Origin: Limosilactobacillus caviae
GTDB lineage: Bacteria > Bacillota > Bacilli > Lactobacillales > Lactobacillaceae
DNA: 64,000 bases
Reading direction: 5' to 3'
Assembly: GCF_014635905.1 (NCBI RefSeq)
Contig: NZ_BMDS01000001.1
Coordinates: 1-64,000, forward strand
Of this stretch, positions 1-9,839 are shown piece by piece (the first letter of the stretch is position 1; each line of letters starts with the position of its first letter). Below the pieces are notes generated by a model. It made no database searches, was not told the origin of the DNA, and was given only the letters and a program-made list of their open reading frames with translations. Made by a program: the position numbers and the translations under genes.

Positions 1-3000
1 CTCATTTGTAACCTTTGGTCCCTCTGGGTAGTTAGGGTTGATTGGTTCACCCGGTGTACCAGGCTTATCTGGCTTGAAGGTAGTTGTACCGTGCTTCAAG
101 ACAACCGTGTAAGTTTGCGTAGTATTGTCATCATTGTCAAAGACTGCGCCGGCTGGGAAGCCGTTACTTACAAGAACGTAGCCTTGGTCTTCAAGCTGCT
201 TAATCGTTGCTGCAGTACTGTAGTCGATTAGGCTGCCTGGCTTACCAGTTAAGTTACCAGAAGTTGCGATTTGTGCGTTGTTGTTATCTTGATCAACGTA
301 GTTAACAACAGCGTTTTGGTCGTTAACAACTGGAGTGTAGTGAACCGGTGTATCCTTACCAGGATCAGTAGGAGTTACCGTTGGTACTTCTGGAACGAAG
401 CCTGGAATTGATGGTACTGGTTCATCTGGTGTTACCTTAGCTGGGTTCTCTGGATCAGTTGGGTACTGTGGTGTTGGTACGTTTGGAATTGGCTTGCCCG
501 TTGGGTCAACTGGCACGATCTTACCATTCTTAGCGTACTGAACAGTAACCGTGTAATTATCATTTTCGTGAGTAAGCGTTACGCCCTTAACATTGACGCC
601 ATCGCCGTCACGATCAACGTTAACTACGTGGTAGCCTTCGACAACTGGTGTCTTAACGCCAGCAACAGATTGGCTGCCGCTCCAAGTCAATGGAGTTACC
701 CATTGACCAGTTACCTTGTCAAGGACACCTTCAGCAGTGAAGTTAACAGTTTGTTCAACTGGATCACTGATCTTGTTGCCATTTTCATCAACGTATTGAA
801 CAGTCCGGGTAACATTCTTTGTTACTTGGTCGGAACCTTGTGGGTACTTAGGACCTTCCGGATCGTTAGGGTTGATTGGTTGACCTGGCTTGCCTGGTTC
901 ATTAGGGTTAACTGGTTGTGTACCATGACGGAATGTAACAGTGAAGACTTGATCGTGACCCTTGTCATTATCAAAGGCTGCATCTGCTGGGAAGCCATCA
1001 TTTACAAGGACGTAACCCTTGTCAGTAAGGCTCTTAATTGTGTCAGCGGTACTGTAGTTAATCTTGTCACCAGGTTGACCACTTAAGTTACCAGAGTTGG
1101 CAATTTCTTCATTGTTAGTCAAGTCAATGTAACGAACTTGAGCGTTTTGAGTATTGTCAACTGGTGTGTACTTAACCGGTGTATCCTTAGTTGGTACTTC
1201 TGGCGTTACTGTTGGTGTTTCTGGAGTGTAACCAGGAATTGTTGGTACCGGCTCATTTGGCGTTACCTTAGTTGGATCTGTTGGATCGTTAGGGTATTCC
1301 GGAGTTGGTACATTTGGAATTGGCTTGCCTGTTGGATCAACAGGGATAATCTTACCAACCTTCTTGTAAACAACTTCTGTTACAACGTTTGGATTATCAG
1401 TAGTTGCTGTTAATCCACCAGCAGTCTTAACTGTAGCAACGTAACCTTCAATTACTGGAACGTCGATTACATCAAACTTGTGACTAGTTTCATTCCATGA
1501 TCCTTCAGTAATTGTCTTACCAGTAAAGGCATCAACAACATCTGGAGTCCGGACAAATTCGCTCGTTTGAACATTGTTTTCACGAAGCGTGTTGCCACTT
1601 TCATCAACAAACTTAATTGTTTGTGATGCCGGAATGTTTTGTCCGTGTTCGTTAGTAGTTCCGTTTGGTGCGTAGTTTACGTATACATCGTAACTTGAGT
1701 CATTGTGAGTAAGTGATACGCCCTTAACGTTAGTACCATCAGCATCACGAGTTACGTAAGTTACATGCATACCGTTAACAGCAGGTGATTGAACACCCTT
1801 CACATCTTGAGCAGAAGTCCAAGTTAATTCACCTGGGCCGGTAATCTTGCCGTCAGTAACTGTTACCAACTTACCAGTAACATTATCAACGGTTCCATTA
1901 GCAGTGAAGCTTACTGTTTGGTTAACTGGTTCAGCAACTTGCTTTCCATCTTGGGTGTTCACAAAGTAGATAGTCCGTGTTACATCCTTTTGAAGGTCAG
2001 TCTTGTTGTAACCTGCACCTGGATGATCTGGGTTTACTGGACTAGTGCTGTGAGTCAAGTGAACCGTGAAGTTGTGGGTTCCTTCAACAGAGAATGTGTA
2101 ACCATCTTTAGGGAAGTCATCACTTACTAAGGCGTATCCGTGTGATTCGTAGTTAGCAATCTTACCAGCAGTTGAGTAGTCACTCTTCTTACCATCAAGA
2201 CCACTTAATGAATCACTGTCAAGAACTGTGTTAGTTACATCATCAATGTAAGTTACCGTTGCTTGAACGTTTTGACGGTATGTTACAGGAGTATCTACAG
2301 TTGGTACACCTGGTGTTACTGTTGGTACATCTGGAGTGTAACCAGGTACTGATGGAACTGGTTCATCAGGAGTTACCTTCGTTGGGTTTTGTGGATCATT
2401 AGGGTAATCCGGTGTTGGGGCGCCTGGAATTGGCTTACCTGTTGGATCTACCGGAATAATCTTACCAACTTTCTTGTAAACAACCTTGTCAGCAACATCT
2501 AGATTATCAATAGTTGCAGTCATTCCACCAGCAACAGTCCGGTCAGTTACGTAACCAGGAATTACTGGAACATTAACTGTCTTGTAAGTATGACTAGTAC
2601 CAGTTGTCCACGTACCTTCTGTAACGTTACCTTCTGGATCAGTTACATCTGGTGTCCGTACAAAGGTAAAGTCAAGTGTTGATGGAACATGAAGAACATT
2701 ACCAGCTTCATCTACAAATGTAACGGTTTGTGTTGATGGAAGGTTCTTGGCACCGTCTTGGTGAGTACCGTTTGATGCATAGTAAACATTTACAATGATG
2801 TTACCACTTTGCGCATTAACAGTTGTCTTTGCAACGTTGTTACCATCACGTTGATCAGCAGGAGTTACATTAGTTACATGCATACCCTTAACTGCTGGTG
2901 ATTCAACAGCATCAAAGTCATGGTTAGCAGCGTTCCAAGTTAATTCACCAGCACCAGTAATCTTACCATCTACAACAGTAACTAGCTTATGAGTTACGTT

Positions 3001-6000
3001 ATCAACAGTACCATTAGCGATAAAGTCAAATGATTGAGCAACTTGTTGAGCAACAACATTACCTTGACCATCTAAGTAGTTGATTGTTCGGGTAACAGTC
3101 TTCTTCAAGTCAGTTGCACTGTAACCTGCACCTGGGTGGTCTGGGGTTACTGGTGATGTTGTGTGTGTCAAGTAAACATTAAAGGTATGTTCACCACCAA
3201 CTTCAAAGATATAACCATCCTTAGGGAAGCCATCTTTTACTAACTTGTAACCTTGAGCTTCATATCCGTCAATTGAACTCTTCGTTGAGTAATCACTCTT
3301 AACACCTTCAAGACCGCTTAATGAATCTGTCTTAAGTGTTTTACCAGTTACATTATCAATGTAATTTACTGTTGCGTTAACAGTTTGACTGTACTTAACT
3401 GGTGTATTCTTACCAGGATCAGTTGGCGTAACAGTTGGTACTTCTGGAGTTAATCCAGGAATTGAAGGTACTGGTTCATTAGGTGTTACCTTTGATGGAT
3501 CTGTTGGATCGGTTGGGTATTGTGGTGTTGGTACGTTTGGAATTGGCTTGCCAGTTGGGTCAACTGGAATGATCTTACCATTCTTAGCGTACTTAACCGT
3601 TACCGTGTAGCTGTCATTTTCATGAGTAAGAGTTACACCCTTAACGTTATTACCTTCACCATCGCGGTCAACACTTACTAAGTGGTAACCTTCAACAACT
3701 GGTGACTTAACACCGTTAACAGTTTGGGAACCGCTCCAAGTTAATGGTGTTACCCATTGACCAGTTACCTTATCAAGAACCCCTTCAGCAGTGAAGTTGA
3801 CTGGTTGTTCAACTGAATCACTAACCTTATTACCATTTTCGTCCACGTATTGGATTGTCCGCGTAACGTTCTTCGTTACTTGATCAGAGCCTTGTGGGTA
3901 CTTAGGACCTTCTGGATCGTTAGGGTTGATTGGTTGACCTGGCTTACCTGGTTCATTAGGGTTAACTGGTTGGTGACCGTGCTTCATCGTAATGGTGAAG
4001 TGCTGGTCAGTAGCACCGTCGCCATCGAACTTAGTACCACTAGTAAAGTCAGAATCAACATATACATAGCCCATGTTTTCAAGGGCCTTAACAGCAGCTT
4101 CATTACCAGTAAAGGTAATTGCTTCACCGTTAATACCATCAGCAGCAAACTTAGTAGTTACTCCTGAAGCAACAATTTGCTTGTTGCCGTTATCCTGATC
4201 AACAATCGTCAAGTCAGCCTTTTGGATTTGGTTGTAGACAACTGGAGTATCCTTAGTTGGAACTTCTGGTGTTACAGTAGGAACTTCTGGACGATAGCCA
4301 GGAATGTTCGGTACCGGTTCTTTTGGATTTACATCCGTTGGGTTCGTTGGATCATTAGTGTACGGCTTGTTTGGTACATTTTCACCCGGCTTGTCTGGAT
4401 TAGGAACCGGAGTACCATCTGGTAATTGCGGAACAATGTTACCAACCTTTTGGTAAACAACGGTTGCAACTACATTTGGATCATCAAGTGTAGCAGTTAA
4501 CCCACCTGCAACAAATTTACCGTTTTGGTTAGTGTAACCAGATACCGCAACGTAACCATCAATTACCGGAACATCTTGAGTACCAAATATATGACTTGTA
4601 CTATCCCAACTACCAGTCTTAGTAATCTGACCAGTTACTTCATCACGAGTGTCTCCACTGTAGACAAAGTCAGCACCAGTTGTAGTAATTGCTTTTGCAA
4701 GTTCATTACCTTCACCATCAACGAACTTAACAGTTTGGGTAGGTGTTACCTTCTTACCATTAATTACAGTTGTACCGTTCTTAGCGTAAGTTACAGTAAC
4801 ATCAATGTTGCCAGAATCCTTAGTAAGACCAGTAATTGCTGCAACGTTGTCGCCGTCTTTATGGCTTGAAACGTTAGATACATGGTAATTTTCTTCAGCT
4901 GGTGAAGTTACTCCTTCAAATGAAGTCTTGTCGCTAGTCCAAGTAATTTCTGGAGTTGCAGTGTCATCAGTATTAATTACCCACTTGCCATCTTCTTGCT
5001 TAGCATTTACAAGCTTACCAGTAATCTTGTCAACATAAGCAGTACCAGTAAATGTAGCAGTTTGCTTAGCGTTAGCTGGAACTTTACCAGTGAAGGCAGT
5101 GCCATCAGCGTTGACATAGTTAACAGTTAAGTTAACCTTCTTTGTCAATTGATCTGGTTGGGCTTCCTTTGGTGTGTTCTTTGGTACATCAGTTGGTGGC
5201 ATAGTTGGTGTTACTGGTTGTACACCGTGCTTCATGTGAACAGTAACTGTAATGTTCTTATTTGCTTCAACCTTATCAGGAAGAGTACCTTCAGTACGTA
5301 CATATACGTAACCTTGTTTTTCAAGATCAGAAATGCTCTTTTCAGGGTTGTAAGTTACAGGAGTATCAGCTGCTGCATCACCAGAGTTGAAACCAACGTT
5401 TGGAATGGTGCTGTCGGTAGTGTCATCGTGGAAGATCACTGAAACAGTACCTTGGTCCTTAACGTAAGGAACCTTCACATCTTCACCTGGGTTACCTGGG
5501 TTTGGAGTTACTTTGTCTCCTGGCTTACCAGATTCTGGGTGGTAACCTGGAACAGTTGGTTTTTCACCAGGGTTACCCTTAGTTGGATCGTTTGGATCGT
5601 TAGGGAACTGTGGTTGTGGTGCGTTTGGAATTGGGTCATCAGTAGTTGGATCAACTGGAATAATGTGACCAAGCGGTTTGTAGGTTACAGTCTTTTCAAT
5701 GTCATCTTGAGTTACTTTAGTTGCAGGAACATTTGCTTGATCTGCGTAGTAACCCTTAATAACTGGAGAATCCACTTGCTTGTATTCAGTTGGTTGACCA
5801 GGTTCAATTGACCAATCCTTATCATATTCACCGTTAGGAACAATTTTGCCAGTTACATTATCCAAAGTAAGAGTTCTACTCCACTTAGAAGTTTGGATAT
5901 TGTCATCTGCAGCCTTGCTACCATCACTGTACTTATAGTGGACAGTTTCGTTAACGGTCTTTTCGTATTGATCTGGGTTTACACCTTCATGTGGGTTATT

Positions 6001-9000
6001 CGGATTTACTGGAGCATAGGTGTGTACCAAATGAACAGTGAAGCTTTGGTCACTATTAGGATCAGTATCGTAGTTACCAAAGTTAGCTGCATCATAATTA
6101 GTAGTTGACAAGATATTGCCATTAGCATCACTTACAACGCTAACGAACTTGTAGCCTTTGTTAAGGTAATCTTGAACAGTTGATGCACCATTTTCAAAAC
6201 TAATAGCAGTGTTTTCATCACCAGTAGCATTAAGTATGTTTAAAGTCTTGCCATTTTCAGTATCATCAACGATCTTTAAGCTGGCATTTTCTTTAACTGC
6301 CTTCTTCAAAACAACATTAAATACAGGGCCTTCGTTAGTAATAGTTGCTACAGTGTTTAGCCCAGCATTTTCAGCTGCTTTTTGAATAGCTTCTTTAGTT
6401 AAACCAGAAACATTGTATTTATTAGTCCCATCTTTAACAGCTTGAGCCCATTCATCGTCATTTGCGCTATATTTGTAGCCAGATGCATTCTCTTCAGCAT
6501 TATTAAGATCAGACTCATAGTTAGTGTAATCAATGGTGTTAGCAGTTGCATTGCCAGCCGCATCAAATTTAACATTGCCTTGAGCATCAGTTTGCACCGG
6601 TTTACCAGTTACAGTACCACCAATTGCCTTTCCATTTTCATCGGTAATTGGTGTGGCTGTACTATTACCAGTTTGCTTAAGGTAGTTAATAGTAGCAGTT
6701 TGCTTACCAATGTGAATAATCTCGTCTTGCTTTTGATTAAGAACGGTTGTTGTAGTACTTACACCGTTAATACCCTTAGAAGTATCAAGAGTCTTCTCAC
6801 CTGTCGAAGGATCAACATTGTAATAAGTAGTGGTTGTTGTACGTTTTAACCCGTTAACACCCTTTTGAACAAGTTGAACTTGGCCTGGCTTAAGATTTTC
6901 ATCGTAAACAATCTTAACATCATAATTATCAACTTCTTGACTAGTCTTATCCTCTTGAGTTGGGATAATTGAGGCAACTAAAACAAGACGTTGAGAGTTC
7001 AACGGATCAAAACCAGTAGTATGAGCGTCATCTCCGTCTCCAGTATTGTAGTTACCAATTGGAGTACCTGTCTTTTTATCTACTGGATTATAGCCTGAAC
7101 CAGCAGTAATATCATTCCCACTAACTACGTGTCCTGGCCATTCAGCAGTATTCCCAGATTTACTGTACTTAGTTGCTAAGTGTTCAATATCAGTCCAGTA
7201 CTTATCAGAACTATTCTTAAAGTTTGCGATTGATTGTGCAATGCTCTCAGAACTTGAATCATCAAAAGTATAGTTATTGTCATTTAAGTTCTTATTATTC
7301 CACTTGAAGACATAGTACTTTTGACCAGTTGCATCAATTAAACCAGCGTCCATTGAGTAGAATAAGTTACCTGCACCATTATGACGAATAACCTGAGAAT
7401 TCTTTTCCCAGTTAACGTACTTAGCACCGTCAATTTGGAAAACAGTGGAAGTATTAGCACCAGAAGTCAATGAGAACGCAAAAATTTCACCATAGTAATC
7501 ATCGTAATCACTTTGTCCATCGAATGTTGCATTATTACCAACATAAACTTCTGGATGAGTGTTAGATGCTTGAGAAATAATGTTAAAGTTATCAGCGTAT
7601 GGACGTTTCTCATTGTTCATTGAGTTGGTGAGCCTATAGCGGAATACCGCATCGTGCTCAACACGGAACTTAGCATCTTGTCCCATTCCAATATAGTTAC
7701 CACCATCGTAGGAACCAGAAGCGTTCTTACCATTAGAAGTCATTAATAATTGAGAATGAGGTGAGACAATAACTTTACTGTTAGCATCAAGAAGAAGTCC
7801 TTCACCATTACCTTGGTTATCGATATGGATAATACTGTGATCACCAGTTACAAAGGTTGCAGTGTAACCTAAAACAATACCACCACGACCAGTAATGTTC
7901 ATTGTAGTACTATCACCAAGAATCATAGTATTACGGTGCTTAGCAGCTTCAGTAGAACGGTCTCCTGTACGACCATTTTCCCATTCTCCAAGAATAGTAT
8001 TACTAGCAACCGCACCGGTTCCACCAAATGGTTCATTAATTACAACAGCACGACCATGTCCAGCGTGAATATTAATTTTTGCACTATCGCCAGAAGTAAA
8101 TGTACCATTATCAAGAATCCGCACACCTGCGCTCGCATTATCTAAACTTGAGCTTTGTTCATTGGCACGAGAGGCTGTTTGTGCGTCCTTTAAATTGACA
8201 TTCAAACTAGCATTAATATCAACATTAATCTTTCCGCCGTCAGGTTCCGCAATACCGTCACCAGTAATTGAACGGTTGATATTTAATGTAGCACCTTGTT
8301 CAATATTAACATTGGAAGCTGCAATGTTTGCTGCCTTCCAGTTATTAACGCTGGCACCAGATAAAGTACTACCAATTTGTTGCTTTAATTCGTTAACACT
8401 ACCAAACGTGACTGAATTAAAGTCATTAACATTAGAATTAACAGTGCCCTTAATATTAACAGTACCGTTACCAGTAACAGAACCATTAACGGTTACATCA
8501 ACAAGGGTTAACTGACCGTTGTTAACAATTTTGTTTTGACTAAGGTTCAATACGGCGCCGTCAACACCATGGATAGTGAAAGCACGGTTAATGTTTAAAT
8601 CACCAAATGGGTTAATGTTACCCTTAACGTTAACACCGCTAATACGGTAGTCACTAATAGCATTTTGAAGTTCATAAGCATTAGTAACTGTCTTGTAGTT
8701 GCTGTATTCACTATCAGCAGCGTTAGTATCAGCTTGTGCAGCAGCATTGTCATTATTTGATTGTTGCATTGCAGCTAAACTTGCAAATACACTTGCATAG
8801 TTGAAGTTATTTACAGCTGCTGATCTTACAGAAAATGCTTGTGTAGCTGTTGACTTAACAGCACTTGCTTGAGCGCTTGAATCAGCGGCTGATGAGCTTT
8901 GTACTGATGAAGCACTGCTGTTTTGAACAGCGTCACTAGCTACATCACTAGAAGCATTAGCAACAGCAGCGCTAACGGCAGCTTCGTAATCGTTGGCTGC

Positions 9001-9315
9001 TTGTGCCTTAACATCACCTGCTGGATTTTGGACAGCAGCTGAAGCACTGTTGCTTTGGCTAGCAGCTGTAGCAGACTTCAAAGTAGAAGTGCTAGTTGAG
9101 TTTAATGTTAAATTATGATCAGTTTGTTCTGCTGAGTCGCTTCCAGAAGCAGAATCAGCATTTGCTGTGGTGCTATCTGCTGAGGCAGTTCCTGCAGCAA
9201 ATGTCACACCAAGCAAAACAGACGCTACACCAACAGATAATTTCTTGATGGTGAAACGTTGCTTTTTGGGTTCATATTTCTTTATTTGTTCTTCCCAGTT
9301 ATTATGCGATAACAT
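1..9315 (-). CDS. Giant Mub-type mucus-binding adhesin, 3' end outside window (adhesin 1)
   Basis: The frame is open from ATG at 9315 to base 1 (3105 residues seen; C-terminus and anchor are off the left edge). A purine-rich site (AAGGGGG) precedes the ATG. Residues 1-46 are a YSIRK-type signal peptide variant (KKQRFTIKKLSVGVASVLLG), followed by an Ala/Ser/Asn-rich linker to about residue 200. A beta-helix-like region (many short N/V/G strands) runs to about 720. The stalk alternates MucBP-like units (pattern ATVNYID..TG) and Mub_B2 units (pattern KNVTRTIQYVDENG) separated by Pro-rich linkers (GKIIPVDPTGKPIPNVPTP and variants). These linkers recur near nt 500, 1330, 2445, 3555, 4410 and 5650. 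Known for the families: Mub proteins bind mucus and are sortase-anchored. Specific ligand unknown. Unlike its four neighbours it has no Rib array in the visible part. Confidence 0.9.
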   Translation of the reverse strand, partial: MLSHNNWEEQIKKYEPKKQRFTIKKLSVGVASVLLGVTFAAGTASADSTTANADSASGSDSAEQTDHNLTLNSTSTSTLKSATAASQSNSASAAVQNPAGDVKAQAANDYEAAVSAAVANASSDVASDAVQNSSASSVQSSSAADSSAQASAVKSTATQAFSVRSAAVNNFNYASVFASLAAMQQSNNDNAAAQADTNAADSEYSNYKTVTNAYELQNAISDYRISGVNVKGNINPFGDLNINRAFTIHGVDGAVLNLSQNKIVNNGQLTLVDVTVNGSVTGNGTVNIKGTVNSNVNDFNSVTFGSVNELKQQIGSTLSGASVNNWKAANIAASNVNIEQGATLNINRSITGDGIAEPDGGKINVDINASLNVNLKDAQTASRANEQSSSLDNASAGVRILDNGTFTSGDSAKINIHAGHGRAVVINEPFGGTGAVASNTILGEWENGRTGDRSTEAAKHRNTMILGDSTTMNITGRGGIVLGYTATFVTGDHSIIHIDNQGNGEGLLLDANSKVIVSPHSQLLMTSNGKNASGSYDGGNYIGMGQDAKFRVEHDAVFRYRLTNSMNNEKRPYADNFNIISQASNTHPEVYVGNNATFDGQSDYDDYYGEIFAFSLTSGANTSTVFQIDGAKYVNWEKNSQVIRHNGAGNLFYSMDAGLIDATGQKYYVFKWNNKNLNDNNYTFDDSSSESIAQSIANFKNSSDKYWTDIEHLATKYSKSGNTAEWPGHVVSGNDITAGSGYNPVDKKTGTPIGNYNTGDGDDAHTTGFDPLNSQRLVLVASIIPTQEDKTSQEVDNYDVKIVYDENLKPGQVQLVQKGVNGLKRTTTTTYYNVDPSTGEKTLDTSKGINGVSTTTTVLNQKQDEIIHIGKQTATINYLKQTGNSTATPITDENGKAIGGTVTGKPVQTDAQGNVKFDAAGNATANTIDYTNYESDLNNAEENASGYKYSANDDEWAQAVKDGTNKYNVSGLTKEAIQKAAENAGLNTVATITNEGPVFNVVLKKAVKENASLKIVDDTENGKTLNILNATGDENTAISFENGASTVQDYLNKGYKFVSVVSDANGNILSTTNYDAANFGNYDTDPNSDQSFTVHLVHTYAPVNPNNPHEGVNPDQYEKTVNETVHYKYSDGSKAADDNIQTSKWSRTLTLDNVTGKIVPNGEYDKDWSIEPGQPTEYKQVDSPVIKGYYADQANVPATKVTQDDIEKTVTYKPLGHIIPVDPTTDDPIPNAPQPQFPNDPNDPTKGNPGEKPTVPGYHPESGKPGDKVTPNPGNPGEDVKVPYVKDQGTVSVIFHDDTTDSTIPNVGFNSGDAAADTPVTYNPEKSISDLEKQGYVYVRTEGTLPDKVEANKNITVTVHMKHGVQPVTPTMPPTDVPKNTPKEAQPDQLTKKVNLTVNYVNADGTAFTGKVPANAKQTATFTGTAYVDKITGKLVNAKQEDGKWVINTDDTATPEITWTSDKTSFEGVTSPAEENYHVSNVSSHKDGDNVAAITGLTKDSGNIDVTVTYAKNGTTVINGKKVTPTQTVKFVDGEGNELAKAITTTGADFVYSGDTRDEVTGQITKTGSWDSTSHIFGTQDVPVIDGYVAVSGYTNQNGKFVAGGLTATLDDPNVVATVVYQKVGNIVPQLPDGTPVPNPDKPGENVPNKPYTNDPTNPTDVNPKEPVPNIPGYRPEVPTVTPEVPTKDTPVVYNQIQKADLTIVDQDNGNKQIVASGVTTKFAADGINGEAITFTGNEAAVKALENMGYVYVDSDFTSGTKFDGDGATDQHFTITMKHGHQPVNPNEPGKPGQPINPNDPEGPKYPQGSDQVTKNVTRTIQYVDENGNKVSDSVEQPVNFTAEGVLDKVTGQWVTPLTWSGSQTVNGVKSPVVEGYHLVSVDRDGEGNNVKGVTLTHENDSYTVTVKYAKNGKIIPVDPTGKPIPNVPTPQYPTDPTDPSKVTPNEPVPSIPGLTPEVPTVTPTDPGKNTPVKYSQTVNATVNYIDNVTGKTLKTDSLSGLEGVKSDYSTKSSIDGYEAQGYKLVKDGFPKDGYIFEVGGEHTFNVYLTHTTSPVTPDHPGAGYSATDLKKTVTRTINYLDGQGNVVAQQVAQSFDFIANGTVDNVTHKLVTVVDGKITGAGELTWNAANHDFDAVESPAVKGMHVTNVTPADQRDGNNVAKTTVNAQSGNIIVNVYYASNGTHQDGAKNLPSTQTVTFVDEAGNVLHVPSTLDFTFVRTPDVTDPEGNVTEGTWTTGTSHTYKTVNVPVIPGYVTDRTVAGGMTATIDNLDVADKVVYKKVGKIIPVDPTGKPIPGAPTPDYPNDPQNPTKVTPDEPVPSVPGYTPDVPTVTPGVPTVDTPVTYRQNVQATVTYIDDVTNTVLDSDSLSGLDGKKSDYSTAGKIANYESHGYALVSDDFPKDGYTFSVEGTHNFTVHLTHSTSPVNPDHPGAGYNKTDLQKDVTRTIYFVNTQDGKQVAEPVNQTVSFTANGTVDNVTGKLVTVTDGKITGPGELTWTSAQDVKGVQSPAVNGMHVTYVTRDADGTNVKGVSLTHNDSSYDVYVNYAPNGTTNEHGQNIPASQTIKFVDESGNTLRENNVQTSEFVRTPDVVDAFTGKTITEGSWNETSHKFDVIDVPVIEGYVATVKTAGGLTATTDNPNVVTEVVYKKVGKIIPVDPTGKPIPNVPTPEYPNDPTDPTKVTPNEPVPTIPGYTPETPTVTPEVPTKDTPVKYTPVDNTQNAQVRYIDLTNNEEIANSGNLSGQPGDKINYSTADTIKSLTDKGYVLVNDGFPADAAFDNDKGHDQVFTVTFRHGTQPVNPNEPGKPGQPINPNDPEGPKYPQGSDQVTKNVTRTVQYVDENGNKISDPVEQTVNFTAEGVLDKVTGQWVTPLTWSGSQSVAGVKTPVVEGYHVVNVDRDGDGVNVKGVTLTHENDNYTVTVQYAKNGKIVPVDPTGKPIPNVPTPQYPTDPENPAKVTPDEPVPSIPGFVPEVPTVTPTDPGKDTPVHYTPVVNDQNAVVNYVDQDNNNAQIATSGNLTGKPGSLIDYSTAATIKQLEDQGYVLVSNGFPAGAVFDNDDNTTQTYTVVLKHGTTTFKPDKPGTPGEPINPNYPEGPKVTNE
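481..4430 (-). repeat. Higher-order Mub repeats in adhesin 1 (period about 3.06 kb)
   Basis: The Pro-rich linker DNA recurs at about 481, 1320, 2431, 3541 and 4400, giving units of about 840, 1110, 1110 and 860 bp. Long units carry an extra Mub_B2-like half. The segment around 815-915 is nearly identical to that around 3873-3973 (offset about 3058 bp), so a three-unit block was probably duplicated as a whole. Confidence 0.75.
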
Positions 9316-9396
9316 AAATTTACGTCCCCCTTGTTAGGCTTTATTGACGAATAAATAATACAAATTAACAGTGCACATAACTTGTTTACAATTACT

Positions 9397-9424
9397 AATA
9401 TATAGTTTCTAAGGAAAAAGGCAA
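9397..9424 (-). promoter_or_regulatory. Candidate promoter of adhesin 1
   Basis: Read on the minus strand, TTGCCT (9419-9424) is followed after 16 bp by TATATT (9397-9402), about 80 bp upstream of the ATG. It is the best hexamer pair in this AT-rich leader. The -35 resembles the TTGCCG of adhesin 5. Confidence 0.45.
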
Positions 9425-9738
9425 CCCTATTTATCAAGTTATTTTCGTAAGCGTTTTACCAAAATTTGGTTAATCATTGATAAATGCTTGCCACATCAGC
9501 GTTTAGCGTTTTTGAAAAATAATACTTTTTTTAGAAGATTTTTTGAACACATGAAAAGTTTTTCATTCAACTTCTACGTAGATTTTACTAACTTTGCTTA
9601 TCAAGCATTAACTTCCTGTATACGTTATTCATCAACACCTATCGTTATTTTAGGGAGATTTATTCCTCTTAATTCAATCGCATTTTTCGTGCATCCCCCT
9701 ATCTACATTTAAGCAATTTTATTGATTTATAGCCAGAT

Positions 9739-9787
9739 AAAAAGAGCGTGAATACTCATCATTTTAACGAGTATTCACGCTCTTTAA
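9739..9787 (-). terminator. Rho-independent terminator of adhesin 2
   Basis: A perfect 17-bp inverted repeat (AAAGAGCGTGAATACTC with its complement, 11-nt loop) lies about 55 bp past the stop codon, with T-rich sequence on the outgoing minus strand. The arm sequence is almost the same as in the terminator of adhesin 3. Confidence 0.85.
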
Positions 9788-9839
9788 TTTCGGTATCGTA
9801 CTTAAGCTAGACTCTGAGAGGGGGAATCAGTTAGTTTAA

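Larger units (their letters stand above)
9316..9839. other. Intergenic region between adhesins 1 and 2
   Basis: AT-rich stretch of about 520 bp. It holds the candidate promoter of adhesin 1 and the terminator of adhesin 2. Between them (about 9425-9738) I see no supported gene. A 74-codon plus-strand frame at 9488-9712 lacks a ribosome site and recognisable content. Confidence 0.6.

Noticed and set aside
9440-9465. GTAAAACGCTTACG upstream of adhesin 1, and a similar TGTAAACGTTACTC upstream of adhesin 2 (about 17410-17432), as cre sites
   Set aside because: Each misses two or more fixed cre positions, including the outer TG or CA, so CcpA control is not supported.
9488-9712. 74-codon plus-strand frame between adhesins 1 and 2
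   Set aside because: No ribosome site, no recognisable content, and it lies in an AT-rich leader.
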